NCBI GenBank assembly: GCA_027686065.1
Contig: JAQCTH010000037.1
Location: forward strand, 1-38,021
Length of the DNA: 38,021 nucleotides
Reading direction: 5' to 3'
DNA from: Clostridiaceae bacterium AF10-41
GTDB lineage: Bacteria; Bacillota; Clostridia; Clostridiales; Clostridiaceae
Made by a program: the position numbers and the translations under genes. Positions 18,460-26,587 of this stretch are shown here, one piece after another (within the stretch, counting starts at the first letter, position 1; the number at the start of each line of letters is the position of its first letter). The notes beneath the pieces are model-generated. The model was not told the DNA's origin. It searched no databases and worked only from the letters and a program-made list of their open reading frames with translations.

Positions 18460-18708
18460 ATGTTTGTTTATAAAACTAATGGGGTTTGTGCTACTGAAAT
18501 ACATATAGATGTAGAAAATAGTATTATTAAAAATGTAAATTTTGTTAGAGGCTGTGCTGGAAATCTTATTGCCCTGTCAACTCTAGTTAATGGAATGAAT
18601 ATTGATGAAGCAATAAATAAGTTAAAGGGAATCGAATGTGGAACTAAAGGCACATCTTGCCCTGATCAACTTTCTAAAGCATTAGAGGAATATAAGAAAT
18701 TAGTATAA
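18460..18708 (+). CDS. TSCPD domain protein (TIGR03905 type)
   Basis: An 82-residue protein that is essentially one TSCPD domain. The N terminus is VYKTNGVCATEIHIDVE, followed by FVRGCAGNLIALSTLV and the closing motif GTKGTSCPDQLSKAL. The Cys residues at C10, C31, about C62 and C68 suggest metal binding. The domain also occurs at the C terminus of some ribonucleotide reductases, but the stand-alone protein has no known role. It follows an AGGAGG site and is monocistronic. Confidence 0.85.
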   Translation: MFVYKTNGVCATEIHIDVENSIIKNVNFVRGCAGNLIALSTLVNGMNIDEAINKLKGIECGTKGTSCPDQLSKALEEYKKLV

Positions 18709-18743
18709 AAAGATGCTATTTAAAAACATATAGCTTTGCACTT

Positions 18744-18785
18744 AAAAATTTAAGGAGTTGTCTTACGACAACTCCTTAAATTTTT
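18744..18785. terminator. Bidirectional terminator
   Basis: A perfect 19-bp stem (18744-18762 with 18767-18785) around a TTAC loop is flanked by A5 and T5. It separates the TSCPD gene from the convergent membrane-protein gene. Confidence 0.9.
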
Positions 18786-18791
18786 AATATT

Positions 18792-19178
18792 TTATAATAT
18801 ACGGCTTATTATTAAAACTATAAATCCACCTATCATTAATGACAAATTGATTATATCTACATTTATCATTACTTTACATGAATCAACTATTCTTTTTCTA
18901 TCAATTTCATTTGTTTCTAAACTAACATTTGCTAACCATTGTGGATTTATTTGTCCAAAATCTTGAAGAGATAAGCTCATAGGATTTCCCCCTATAGACG
19001 AAAATATACCTACCATTAATACGAGTATTCCTTCTACAAAAATTACATCTCTAAAATGATATCCATTAAAACTAGAAATAAGTTGCCCTAAAATAATAGA
19101 AACTATCAGACTAGTACTACAAACAGTTATGAACTTTGATAAATTTTTTAGATTTTTTTTATACATAGGAATCACCAT
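18792..19178 (-). CDS. Small membrane protein, 128 residues, unknown
   Basis: Three hydrophobic segments are visible (about residues 16-36, 43-62 and 107-128). A polar loop carries SIGGNPMSLSLQDFGQINPQ. I do not recognise the family. The start is uncertain: AGAGAGGTGG abuts the first ATG, while a GTG one codon later and an ATG four codons later give other spacings. It stands alone between two terminators. Confidence 0.6.
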   Translation of the reverse strand: MVIPMYKKNLKNLSKFITVCSTSLIVSIILGQLISSFNGYHFRDVIFVEGILVLMVGIFSSIGGNPMSLSLQDFGQINPQWLANVSLETNEIDRKRIVDSCKVMINVDIINLSLMIGGFIVLIISRIL

Positions 19179-19396
19179 CCACCTCTCTTTGAAATCAATT
19201 ACATTATAGCATTTTAGCTACTTTATCACAATATACCTCATCGCTTATACCTTATAGGGTAATTATCATTATTTTAAATTTTACATTTATTTTTAATTAA
19301 AATATTAATTAATTTCTATATAATTTTTTTAAATTTAAAAGATATCATTCTATGTTATCATATAAATATTTTTATTATATCCTTATATTAGATAAT

Positions 19397-19430
19397 ATAA
19401 AAAGAAGTGGCAATTTCCACTTCTTTTTAT
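19397..19430 (-). terminator. Terminator of cymR
   Basis: ATAAAAAGAAGTGG (19397-19410) and its complement (19417-19430) form a perfect hairpin. The distal arm includes the cymR stop codon. Confidence 0.8.
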
Positions 19431-19858
19431 ATATAATATATTATTGTATCTTTTGATTTTTTATAATCATTAACTAAATCTTCTAATGTTATAGCTGAAA
19501 AATAGCTATTTATCTTATCATTAATTTCTCTCCATAAATTCTTGTTTATAAAATCTTCTATTTCATTTTCTTCATCATCATTTATATCTATAAAAATATT
19601 TTCACCTTCTAATACTTTTAATATCTCACTTATAGATAATTCACTTATATTTTTACTTAAAGAATATCCTCCTTGAGCCCCTTTTCTTCCTACTATAATT
19701 CCACCTTTTCTTAGCAAAGAAAATATTTGCTCCAAATATCTTTCTGATATATTCTGTCTTTCTGATATTGTTTTTATACTTACATTTTCAGATTCCATAT
19801 TTATAGCTAAGTCTACTAAGGCTCTTAAGCCATATCTTCCTTTAGTCGAAATTTTCAC
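19427..19858 (-). CDS. cymR: CymR-like Rrf2 family cysteine-metabolism repressor
   Basis: A 143-residue Rrf2 regulator with winged-helix start MKISTKGRYGLRALVDLA, the recognition region SERYLEQIFSLLRKGG and the wing GAQGGYSLSK. The three cysteines that bind an Fe-S cluster in IscR and NsrR are absent, as in CymR. The C-terminal TLEDL motif also matches Bacillus CymR. CymR represses cysteine-synthesis genes when bound to CysK, and here cysK is the gene immediately upstream on the same strand, separated by a terminator-like hairpin. The start codon is GTG after AAGGTGATTAT. Confidence 0.85.
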   Translation of the reverse strand: MKISTKGRYGLRALVDLAINMESENVSIKTISERQNISERYLEQIFSLLRKGGIIVGRKGAQGGYSLSKNISELSISEILKVLEGENIFIDINDDEENEIEDFINKNLWREINDKINSYFSAITLEDLVNDYKKSKDTIIYYI

Positions 19859-20033
19859 ATAATCACCTTTTTTCCTTTTATTCTACTATCATTATAAAAA
19901 TTAAATATCTAATTAACCTCTATTATATATATTTTTCAATTAATAATCTATATTTTTATATTACATAAGTTTAAAGTTATCTATTTGAGTATTTAATATT
20001 TATTTTAACTTATATACCTTATACATTAATAAT

Positions 20034-20066
20034 AAAAGTCATTACTACAAATAGCAATGACTTTAT
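20034..20066 (-). terminator. Terminator-like hairpin after cysK
   Basis: AATAAAAGTCATT and AATGACTTTATT pair around a 12-base loop. The T-rich side on the minus strand is TTTTATTATT. Readthrough into cymR remains possible. Confidence 0.55.
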
Positions 20067-20072
20067 TTCAAA

Positions 20073-20999
20073 TTATTTATATAAATCTGTTGAAAGATAT
20101 CTTTCACCTGTATCTGGTAAAAGTACTACGATATTCTTTCCTTTATTCTCTTCCCTTTTTGCTAACTCTTGTGCTGCAACTATTGCTGCTCCTGCTGATA
20201 TACCTACTAATAACCCTTCTGTTCTTGAAAGATCTTTTGAAGCATTAAATGCATCTTCATTGTCAACAGTAATAACCTCATCTATAATTGAAACATTTAA
20301 ATTTTTAGGTATAAATCCTGCTCCTATGCCTTGAATTTTATGAGGTCCTGGATTTCCACCAGAGATAACTGGAGAATTTTTTGGTTCAACTGCAACTATC
20401 TTAACATTAGGATTTTTAGCTTTTAAAACTTCTCCAACTCCTGTAATAGTACCACCTGTACCAACTCCACCTACAAATATATCAACTTTTCCATCCGTAT
20501 CTCTCCAGATTTCTTCTGCAGTTGTATTTCTATGAATTTCTGGATTAGATGGATTTTCAAATTGTTGTAAAATTACTGAATTTTCAATTGTATCCTTTAG
20601 TTCATTTGCTTTAGCTATCGCACCCTTCATACCTTCTGTTCCTGGTGTAAGCACTAATTCTGCTCCTAAAGCTTTTAAAAGATTTCTTCTTTCTAAACTC
20701 ATAGTTTCTGGCATTGTTAAAATAAGTCTATATCCCTTTGCCGCTGAAACAAAAGCTAATGCTATACCTGTATTTCCACTTGTTGGTTCTATTATTACTG
20801 AATCTTTATTTAAAATTCCACTTTTCTCTGCATCTACTATCATTCCATATCCAATTCTATCTTTTACACTACCACCTGGATTAAAATATTCTAACTTTGC
20901 AATTACTGTTGCTAAAAGACCCTTTTCTGAATTGTAATTAGATAATTCTAATAAAGGTGTATTTCCTATTAACTCTACTAAACTTTTTGCTATTTTCAT
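20073..20999 (-). CDS. cysK: Cysteine synthase (O-acetylserine sulfhydrylase)
   Basis: Makes cysteine from O-acetylserine and sulfide. The 308 residues have normal length. The PLP lysine is K46 in [10 protein letters not shown], and the substrate loop [13 protein letters not shown], the phosphate-binding [11 protein letters not shown] and the GISAGAA block are all present. The C terminus ends LSTDLYK, without the typical Ile of CysE-interacting enzymes. It follows AAGGAGAG. A promoter and a candidate CymR operator lie just upstream, and cymR follows, so autoregulation through a CymR-CysK complex is likely. Confidence 0.94.
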   Translation of the reverse strand: MKIAKSLVELIGNTPLLELSNYNSEKGLLATVIAKLEYFNPGGSVKDRIGYGMIVDAEKSGILNKDSVIIEPTSGNTGIALAFVSAAKGYRLILTMPETMSLERRNLLKALGAELVLTPGTEGMKGAIAKANELKDTIENSVILQQFENPSNPEIHRNTTAEEIWRDTDGKVDIFVGGVGTGGTITGVGEVLKAKNPNVKIVAVEPKNSPVISGGNPGPHKIQGIGAGFIPKNLNVSIIDEVITVDNEDAFNASKDLSRTEGLLVGISAGAAIVAAQELAKREENKGKNIVVLLPDTGERYLSTDLYK

Positions 21000-21023
21000 T
21001 TTTATCTCTCCTTTATATCCTAC

Positions 21024-21043
21024 TATTCCGATATGTTTATTTA
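21024..21043 (-). promoter_or_regulatory. Candidate CymR operator at the cysK transcription start
   Basis: The minus strand reads TAAATAAACATATCGGAATA. The core ATCGGAATA matches the conserved ATnGGAAT part of CymR sites known from Bacillus and Staphylococcus; the upstream half matches less well. It begins right after the predicted start of transcription, a position suited to repression. Confidence 0.45.
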
Positions 21044-21050
21044 TACTTAT

Positions 21051-21079
21051 ATATTACTCTTTTTTTTACCATTTGTGAA
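21051..21079 (-). promoter_or_regulatory. Promoter of cysK
   Basis: TTCACA (21079-21074) and TAATAT (21056-21051) with a 17-base spacer on the minus strand. The -10 matches consensus only moderately. Confidence 0.45.
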
Positions 21080-21148
21080 TACCTTTTTATAAATTTTAAG
21101 AAAAAAATTTATATCATTATTATTGTATATATTCTATTAGAACTAATC

Positions 21149-22099
21149 TTATTTTCTCTTAATGTCTTTTAGAAATATCATAAAAAAATTGAATAGTACA
21201 AATACTATTATACCTGTTGTAACATATATTTGTATTCCTGATATTTCTTTTAATATATTACTTAATAATTTATACCCTTTATAATTTAAAAATGATGACA
21301 TTTTTATTGAAGCTAATGTTGCTATTGCCATAGGGAAAGTTAACGCTGAAAAAGATGGTGTAAATTTATAAGAGAAAAATTTAGGAAGCTTCACCAATAC
21401 GAATAAAAGTGTACAAAAAACTAAAAGATATAATAAATATAATACTATATTATTAACATTATCTTCAATGTTTATATAACAAACCACACAAAGGCTTGAA
21501 GGTGCAAGCAAAATAGCTTGGGTATGAAATACTGCATCCTTTATAGGAATTTTTATTAGTCTTAAAATCATAAATGGTAATATAATTAGAAGAGCCACAA
21601 TACCATAGTATAAAACTACTCTATTTATTAAAGGTTCTTTCATAGCTGCTCCTACAACTACTGAAACCATTATTCCATTATATGTTACATACCAACTTGG
21701 AAGAAAGGTATCTTTATTTAATCCCTTTATTACATTATTATATGTAAATACCAGTATATGCACTGCATGTACGCCTACCCCCAAGCTCCATAAACTTTTC
21801 CCAAATTTATTATTATAATCAAAATAATATGAGCCTAGAATCATAGTTATCATAGTTATTCCTGCATAAAGGCTCGATGGAACTGTACTAAAATACTCTT
21901 TTTTGCAAGTAGGGTAAAATAATAAAATTTTAACTATATAAGTTAATAAAATGACTGTTGCAATCCACATAGTTAAATGCCTTATCCATATGTATCCTAA
22001 TAAATAATAGATATTAGATAATGTAGCTGCACCTACCATAGCTGGCACTACTGCAATATGTAAATTCTCAATTTTTTTCAAAATTAAATTTTCTTTCAT
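21149..22099 (-). CDS. TDT family transporter (TehA/SLAC1-like)
   Basis: A 316-residue integral membrane protein with about ten hydrophobic helices. TDT/SLAC1 marks include the N-terminal VPAMVGAATLSN, the central LPSWYVTYNGIMVS and the late PSFSALTFPMAIA stretch. Family members move anions or dicarboxylates (TehA, Mae1, SLAC1). It lies 130 bases after narC on the same strand without a clear terminator between. A role in nitrate or nitrite movement is therefore possible but unproven. An FNR-type palindrome precedes it. Confidence 0.78.
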   Translation of the reverse strand: MKENLILKKIENLHIAVVPAMVGAATLSNIYYLLGYIWIRHLTMWIATVILLTYIVKILLFYPTCKKEYFSTVPSSLYAGITMITMILGSYYFDYNNKFGKSLWSLGVGVHAVHILVFTYNNVIKGLNKDTFLPSWYVTYNGIMVSVVVGAAMKEPLINRVVLYYGIVALLIILPFMILRLIKIPIKDAVFHTQAILLAPSSLCVVCYINIEDNVNNIVLYLLYLLVFCTLLFVLVKLPKFFSYKFTPSFSALTFPMAIATLASIKMSSFLNYKGYKLLSNILKEISGIQIYVTTGIIVFVLFNFFMIFLKDIKRK

Positions 22100-22125
22100 A
22101 TTTCCTCCTAGTTATTTATTAAGCA

Positions 22126-22139
22126 TTGATAATAATCAA
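22126..22139. promoter_or_regulatory. Perfect FNR-type palindrome TTGAT-N4-ATCAA
   Basis: TTGATAATAATCAA is an exact match to the classical FNR/CRP-superfamily operator. It is 27 bases upstream of the TDT transporter start, between narC and that gene. Confidence 0.45.
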
Positions 22140-22229
22140 GTTTTAATAAAACTAATTAATCTTTCCTTATATAGTTATAAAATATTTATAGGCTATTATA
22201 TTATTATAATTATTGATTTCTCTTTTAAC

Positions 22230-23453
22230 CTAATATATAAATTCTAAATTTTTTGTTTCATTAAAGAAGTCAGAATAATCAATGTCAAATAAAGGTTTTT
22301 TAACTCTATCAACATTTATTTTTTGTTTTATAAGCTGTGTTAGTACTCCTACATAAGATAAATCTCCTTGAACTATAGCTCCATAAATTGCTCCATCTCT
22401 ATAAATGATTTTTCTATAATCCTTACCATCAATATCTACTATTTCTTCGTAACTATCGTCAGGCTTTGTAACTATACCTAATGACATAGTAGCCAAACCA
22501 CAAAAATTCATTGTATTTTTACTACCAAAGTAATCTTCCATAAAGGTTTCTTTTCCAACCATATTATTTGCTGCTATTATTCCTTCTTTAACGGCCGTTG
22601 GCCAAATAGGATTTCTTCCTGTTATATCTCCAGCTCCATAAATATCTCTAACATTTGTTTCTCCTTTTGCATTTATTATAAGACCAAATTTATCACATTC
22701 AACCTCACTATCTTTTAAAAACCCTATATTTGATCTAACTCCAGTACAAGCTATTATTAATTCACAAGGGATTTCCTCTCCTGTATTAAGCTTTATAGCA
22801 ACTGGATTATTATCGTTGTCTATAATTATTTTTTCTGCTCTAACACTAAATTTAAAACTAACTCCTTCTTTTCTTAATCTTTCTTCATATGCTTTTGCAG
22901 CATATTCATCTAATTGAAGAGGAAGAATTCTATCTCCCATTTCAATTAAAGTCATATTTATATCATAATCTAAGAGTCCTGCTAAAACATCAACACCTAC
23001 TAAGCCTGCGCCTAAAATAGCAACATTTTTAACTTTCTTCCCAATTTCTTTAATCTTTATAGCATCATCTAAATTTCTAAAGCCTATTATATTATTTGCT
23101 GTTCGCAAATTTTCTATTGGAGGTAAAAAAGATGATGATCCTGAAGCAAGAAGCACTTTATCATACTTCAAATCTTTACTATTAGATAGATTTAAAATCT
23201 TTCTTTTATTATCTATACCAATAACTTCAATTCCTTTTAGCCATTTTATTTTATATGTCTCAAAAAAATTGTCTGGAGAAAAATCTAAAGCTTTAATATC
23301 TCTTCTTCCATCTAAAAAATGATGAAGTATACATCTTGAATAAACACTCTCGTCTTTAGATACTAAAATAACTTCTGCATCTTTATCATGTTCTCTAATT
23401 GTTCTTGCTGCATTAATTCCTGATGCTGATGCACCAACTACAACATATACCAT
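22230..23453 (-). CDS. narC: NarC-type FAD/NAD-dependent oxidoreductase of nitrate reductase
   Basis: A 407-residue pyridine nucleotide-disulfide oxidoreductase-like flavoprotein. The FAD Rossmann motif is VVVGASASGINAARTI at the N terminus, the NAD motif is VAILGAGLVGVDVLAG near residue 145, and the second FAD contact is YGAGDITGRNPIWPTA. It resembles NADH-rubredoxin reductases but has no fused rubredoxin. In C. perfringens an oxidoreductase of this type is encoded with the nitrate reductase and is thought to feed it electrons. The ATG overlaps the narB stop (TAATG), so the two are translationally coupled. Confidence 0.85.
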   Translation of the reverse strand: MVYVVVGASASGINAARTIREHDKDAEVILVSKDESVYSRCILHHFLDGRRDIKALDFSPDNFFETYKIKWLKGIEVIGIDNKRKILNLSNSKDLKYDKVLLASGSSSFLPPIENLRTANNIIGFRNLDDAIKIKEIGKKVKNVAILGAGLVGVDVLAGLLDYDINMTLIEMGDRILPLQLDEYAAKAYEERLRKEGVSFKFSVRAEKIIIDNDNNPVAIKLNTGEEIPCELIIACTGVRSNIGFLKDSEVECDKFGLIINAKGETNVRDIYGAGDITGRNPIWPTAVKEGIIAANNMVGKETFMEDYFGSKNTMNFCGLATMSLGIVTKPDDSYEEIVDIDGKDYRKIIYRDGAIYGAIVQGDLSYVGVLTQLIKQKINVDRVKKPLFDIDYSDFFNETKNLEFIY

Positions 23454-23866
23454 TATTTATATACCTCCTCTAATACTAATGCTCCCATAGGACATTTAGC
23501 TACACATTGTGGATATTGACTTTCAGTAGATAAGCACATATCACACTTCATAACTTCTCTGTTAGTCTGATAATCCATTTTTAACACTCCATAAGGACAA
23601 GCCATTATACACATAAAGCAACTTGCACAACGACTTTTATCATAAATTACATAGCCACTTTCATCATCTCTTCTCATGGCTCCAGTAGGACATGAATATA
23701 CACATTCCGGTCTAGTACAATGTCTACAGTATATAGGCGCATACTTTCCTTCACTATCAATAACTATTCTACCTCTAGTATCTCTTGATCCGTGAGCTAC
23801 TGTACAGGCCGTAACACAAGTTAAGCATCCTATACATCTTTTTCTATTTATTTTTATTCTTTTCAT
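23453..23866 (-). CDS. narB: NarB-type 4Fe-4S ferredoxin subunit of nitrate reductase
   Basis: A 137-residue electron-transfer protein of the DmsB/HycB type with four Cys groups: CIGCLTC..C, CRHCTRPECVYSCP, CASCFMCIMACP and CDMC....CVAKCP. These would hold up to four [4Fe-4S] clusters. It has no signal or membrane segment and is therefore cytoplasmic. It is placed between narA and narC, so it probably carries electrons from the flavoprotein to the molybdenum subunit. Its ribosome site (TTAGGAG) overlaps the TAG that ends the downstream reading frame of narA. Confidence 0.88.
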   Translation of the reverse strand: MKRIKINRKRCIGCLTCVTACTVAHGSRDTRGRIVIDSEGKYAPIYCRHCTRPECVYSCPTGAMRRDDESGYVIYDKSRCASCFMCIMACPYGVLKMDYQTNREVMKCDMCLSTESQYPQCVAKCPMGALVLEEVYK

Positions 23867-23875
23867 ATTAATCTC

Positions 23876-23962
23876 CTAATTTATTTTTTCTATTTTTACT
23901 GGTACATACTTATAATTAGGCTCTCTTGAATAAGTATCAAATACTGACGGTAATACAGAGTT
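23876..23962 (-). pseudogene. narA: Detached C-terminal tail of NarA after an in-frame TAA
   Basis: Directly after the narA stop (TAA, 23965-23963) the same frame reads 28 further codons, beginning NSVLPSVFDTYSREPNYKYV and ending KIEKIN, to a TAG at 23878-23876. This is the conserved closing segment of molybdopterin oxidoreductases of the NarB/NasA class (N.L...FD..S.EP.YK). It has no start or ribosome site of its own. Its TAG touches the narB ribosome site, as expected for an original gene end. Confidence 0.85.
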
Positions 23963-25960
23963 TTATTCTATATAATGCATTGGTACAAAAACATGATCTT
24001 TCTTTACAGTTCTAGTTAACTTAACTAGAAAATTATTACTTAATCCATTAGGTGCAGTTACCTTAACTTTTTCATTCTCTCTAATTCCAAGGGTCTCTGC
24101 AGTATCTGTATTAATATTTATATATCCTTCTTTAACAATTATTGCTTCTACCGTTGGAATTTCTCTTGTTCTTGTTTGTGTATGCCATTGACCTGCAGTA
24201 GCCCTTCCTGTACTTAAAATATAGGGATATTCCTTATTTTGCTCATATGGCATTTCACTTATATCCTCATAAATAAATTTAGCTTTTTTACTAGGAGTAT
24301 AAAACTTTTTATCTTCAAAGAGTCTTCTTTCTTTACTATCTAATTTATCTCCTTTTCTAAATGGCCATTGTATTCCTTGAGATACTATTAAATCATCATA
24401 TTCTACACCTGTAATATCACAAGGCATATTCTTAGTACATTCTCTTATAGTTTCAAAAGCATCCTTTGGAGTTCTCCATTTATCCAAAAGTTTTCCCATC
24501 CCAAGAGCTTCACCAATTCCTAGCATTATATCATAATCTGATAATTCATTTTCCTTTTTAAGAATTACTGGTTGAATTTTAGATATTCTTCTTTCTGTAT
24601 TTATGAGAACACCTTCCTTTTTTAACCCATTTGTTGATGGAAGTATGATATCTGCATATTTAGCAGTTTCTGTATCACTATAAATATCTTGAAGAGCTAA
24701 GAATTCTAATTTTTCAGCAGCTTTCTTGAATTCTAAATTATTTATAAAAGATGCTGCTGGGTTTGTAGCTATCACCCAAAGAGCTTTTATTTCTCCTTTA
24801 TTAATGCCTTCGATTATTTGATCATATGGAATACTTGACTTTTTGGGTAACATGTCTTCATCGATATCTAAAGCTTCTGCTACAACTTTCCTTCTATCCT
24901 CATTACTGTATTCTCCACCTCCATAAAGTCCTGTTGTATTACTAAACAATCTTGACCCCATAGCATTGCATTGCCCTGTTATTGAATTTGCTCCTGTTCC
25001 AGGTTTTCCTATATTTCCAGTCATAAGTGCCAAATTTATTATAGCTTGTGCAGTTCTAACTGCTTGATATCCTTGATTTACTCCCATAGTCCACCAAAAT
25101 GATACTCTTTTCCCTTCATGAATTATTTTGGCAAGATCTAATATTCTTCCTTTGGATATTCCTGTATGTTCTTCAATATCATTTATATCATATTTTTTAA
25201 CATGGGTTTTAAAGCCTTCAAAGTCCTCAGTGCTATTTTTTATAAATTCTTTATCTATCCATTCTTTTTCAATTAATACATTTGCTAGTGTATATAAAAG
25301 TCTCAAATCACTTTTTGGTTTCAAATCAATCCAAATATCTGCATTACTAACTGTCTCACTTTTTCTTGGATCAATTACTATAAGTTTTGAATTTTCCCCT
25401 CTGCCATCAACAAGTCTTCTCCAAAGAATTGGATGAGCTACCACCGGATTACAACCAATAAATATTGCTACATCTGACAGTTTTAAATCCTCAAAGGTAT
25501 ATGGTGGTGAATCAAAGCCAAAACTTTGTTTATATGCTACAACGGCAGTCGCCATGCACAATCTAGTGTTTCCATCTCCATTGCCACCTAAAAAATTTCT
25601 TCCTATATGTCCAGCTAGTGCCATTTCTTCAGTACATAACTGTCCTGTACTTAAAAAGGCAAAGCTTTCTTTTCCATACTGCTTTTGTACATCTTTAATC
25701 TTGTGCGCAAATAAACTAAATGCTTCATCCCAAGATATATGTTCAAATTGCCCTTTATTATTTTTTAAAAGTGGCAGTACTGGATTCTCATAAATAGTAT
25801 TTTGTTTGTCTAAATTAAGACCTTTAATACAACAAAACCCTTTATTCACAGGATAATCCTTTGCTGGCACTACCCTTTCTATAAAGTCATTTTCAGTAAC
25901 ATGGAAATCAAAATTGCATGCTATAGAACAATAATTGCAAGTAGATCTAACAATTCTCAT
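23963..25960 (-). CDS. narA: Nitrate reductase catalytic subunit, C-terminally truncated
   Basis: A 665-residue bis-MGD molybdoenzyme of the soluble assimilatory/clostridial type, reducing nitrate to nitrite. The N-terminal [4Fe-4S] site is C8-x2-C11-x3-C15 and C43. The Mo ligand is Cys135 in NTRLCMATAV, as in Nap/NarB-type nitrate reductases, which argues against a formate dehydrogenase. Cofactor-contacting QWHTQTRTR is near residue 600. There is no Tat signal, so it is cytoplasmic. The start follows AAAGGAG. An in-frame TAA after HYIE removes a 28-codon tail that would make 694 residues. The tail contributes to the cofactor-binding C-terminal domain in relatives, so activity may be impaired. 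Confidence 0.9.
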   Translation of the reverse strand: MRIVRSTCNYCSIACNFDFHVTENDFIERVVPAKDYPVNKGFCCIKGLNLDKQNTIYENPVLPLLKNNKGQFEHISWDEAFSLFAHKIKDVQKQYGKESFAFLSTGQLCTEEMALAGHIGRNFLGGNGDGNTRLCMATAVVAYKQSFGFDSPPYTFEDLKLSDVAIFIGCNPVVAHPILWRRLVDGRGENSKLIVIDPRKSETVSNADIWIDLKPKSDLRLLYTLANVLIEKEWIDKEFIKNSTEDFEGFKTHVKKYDINDIEEHTGISKGRILDLAKIIHEGKRVSFWWTMGVNQGYQAVRTAQAIINLALMTGNIGKPGTGANSITGQCNAMGSRLFSNTTGLYGGGEYSNEDRRKVVAEALDIDEDMLPKKSSIPYDQIIEGINKGEIKALWVIATNPAASFINNLEFKKAAEKLEFLALQDIYSDTETAKYADIILPSTNGLKKEGVLINTERRISKIQPVILKKENELSDYDIMLGIGEALGMGKLLDKWRTPKDAFETIRECTKNMPCDITGVEYDDLIVSQGIQWPFRKGDKLDSKERRLFEDKKFYTPSKKAKFIYEDISEMPYEQNKEYPYILSTGRATAGQWHTQTRTREIPTVEAIIVKEGYININTDTAETLGIRENEKVKVTAPNGLSNNFLVKLTRTVKKDHVFVPMHYIE

Positions 25961-26076
25961 ATAATTTCTCCTTTAAATCTATCCGTTTTATAGATATTAT
26001 TTCTAATATTTACTTCTTGTATTCATTTAATAAAAATTCATAGTTTATCTAAAATGAAGATATTATAAAAAACAAA

Positions 26077-26125
26077 AAAACATCTTAGCATTCAATTATT
26101 TCATAACTAAATGCTAAGATGTTTT
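26077..26125 (-). terminator. Terminator of the moe/moa operon
   Basis: AAAACATCTTAGCATT (26077-26092) pairs perfectly with 26110-26125. On the minus strand seven T follow. It separates the cofactor genes from narA, so the nar genes need their own promoter (25961-26075) or readthrough. Confidence 0.9.
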
Positions 26126-26127
26126 CA

Positions 26128-26583
26128 TTACAATGAAAATACTTTCTTCTCCATATTTATTAAATTGCATTCATCTCCAACGCTTACCTTTCCACCCCGT
26201 AATACCCTAGTAAATATACCATTTTTCGGCATTATACATTCTCCAACTTGATAATATATAGCGCATTTATCATGACATTCCTTACCAATTTGAGTCACTT
26301 CTAAAAGTACTTCTCCTACTGTTAATCTTTGTCCAATTGGAAGTTTATTTAACTCAATTTCATCTATTACCAAATTTTCTCCAAATGCACCAAAATCTAC
26401 GTCTCCACCTTTATTTCTAAATTCATCAATCTTTTCAAAGGCTAATAAACTTACTTGCCTATGCCATTTACCTGCATGAGCATCACCTTCTATACCGAAT
26501 TCTTCTATAAAGTTTGCCTCTTCCACTTCATTTTTTAATGTTCCTTTATGTTTACTTGTACATATAGCTAAAACCTTGCTCAT
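26128..26583 (-). CDS. MOSC domain protein
   Basis: A 151-residue single MOSC (Moco sulfurase C-terminal) domain. Visible blocks are GIEGDAHAGKWHRQVSLL, FGENLVIDEIEL and GKECHDKCAIY, with family-typical cysteines. MOSC proteins bind molybdenum cofactor or carry sulfur for it. ATG 26583 lies eight bases after GGAGG; an in-frame TTG five codons upstream would sit on that site and is not used. The ribosome site lies within the end of moaA, showing tight coupling. It is last in the operon. Confidence 0.85.
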   Translation of the reverse strand: MSKVLAICTSKHKGTLKNEVEEANFIEEFGIEGDAHAGKWHRQVSLLAFEKIDEFRNKGGDVDFGAFGENLVIDEIELNKLPIGQRLTVGEVLLEVTQIGKECHDKCAIYYQVGECIMPKNGIFTRVLRGGKVSVGDECNLINMEKKVFSL

Positions 26584-26587
26584 ATTT

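Noticed and set aside
21000..21148. S-box or T-box leader upstream of cysK
   Set aside because: There is no T-box sequence, specifier hairpin or terminator; a promoter and operator explain the region better.
23963..23965. Selenocysteine or programmed recoding at the narA stop
   Set aside because: The codon is TAA, not TGA, and no SECIS-like hairpin or slippery site is evident. The Mo ligand is already a normal Cys at residue 135.
25128..25793. Plus-strand open frames within narA
   Set aside because: They mirror the coding strand of a well-supported enzyme and have no ribosome sites or recognisable products.
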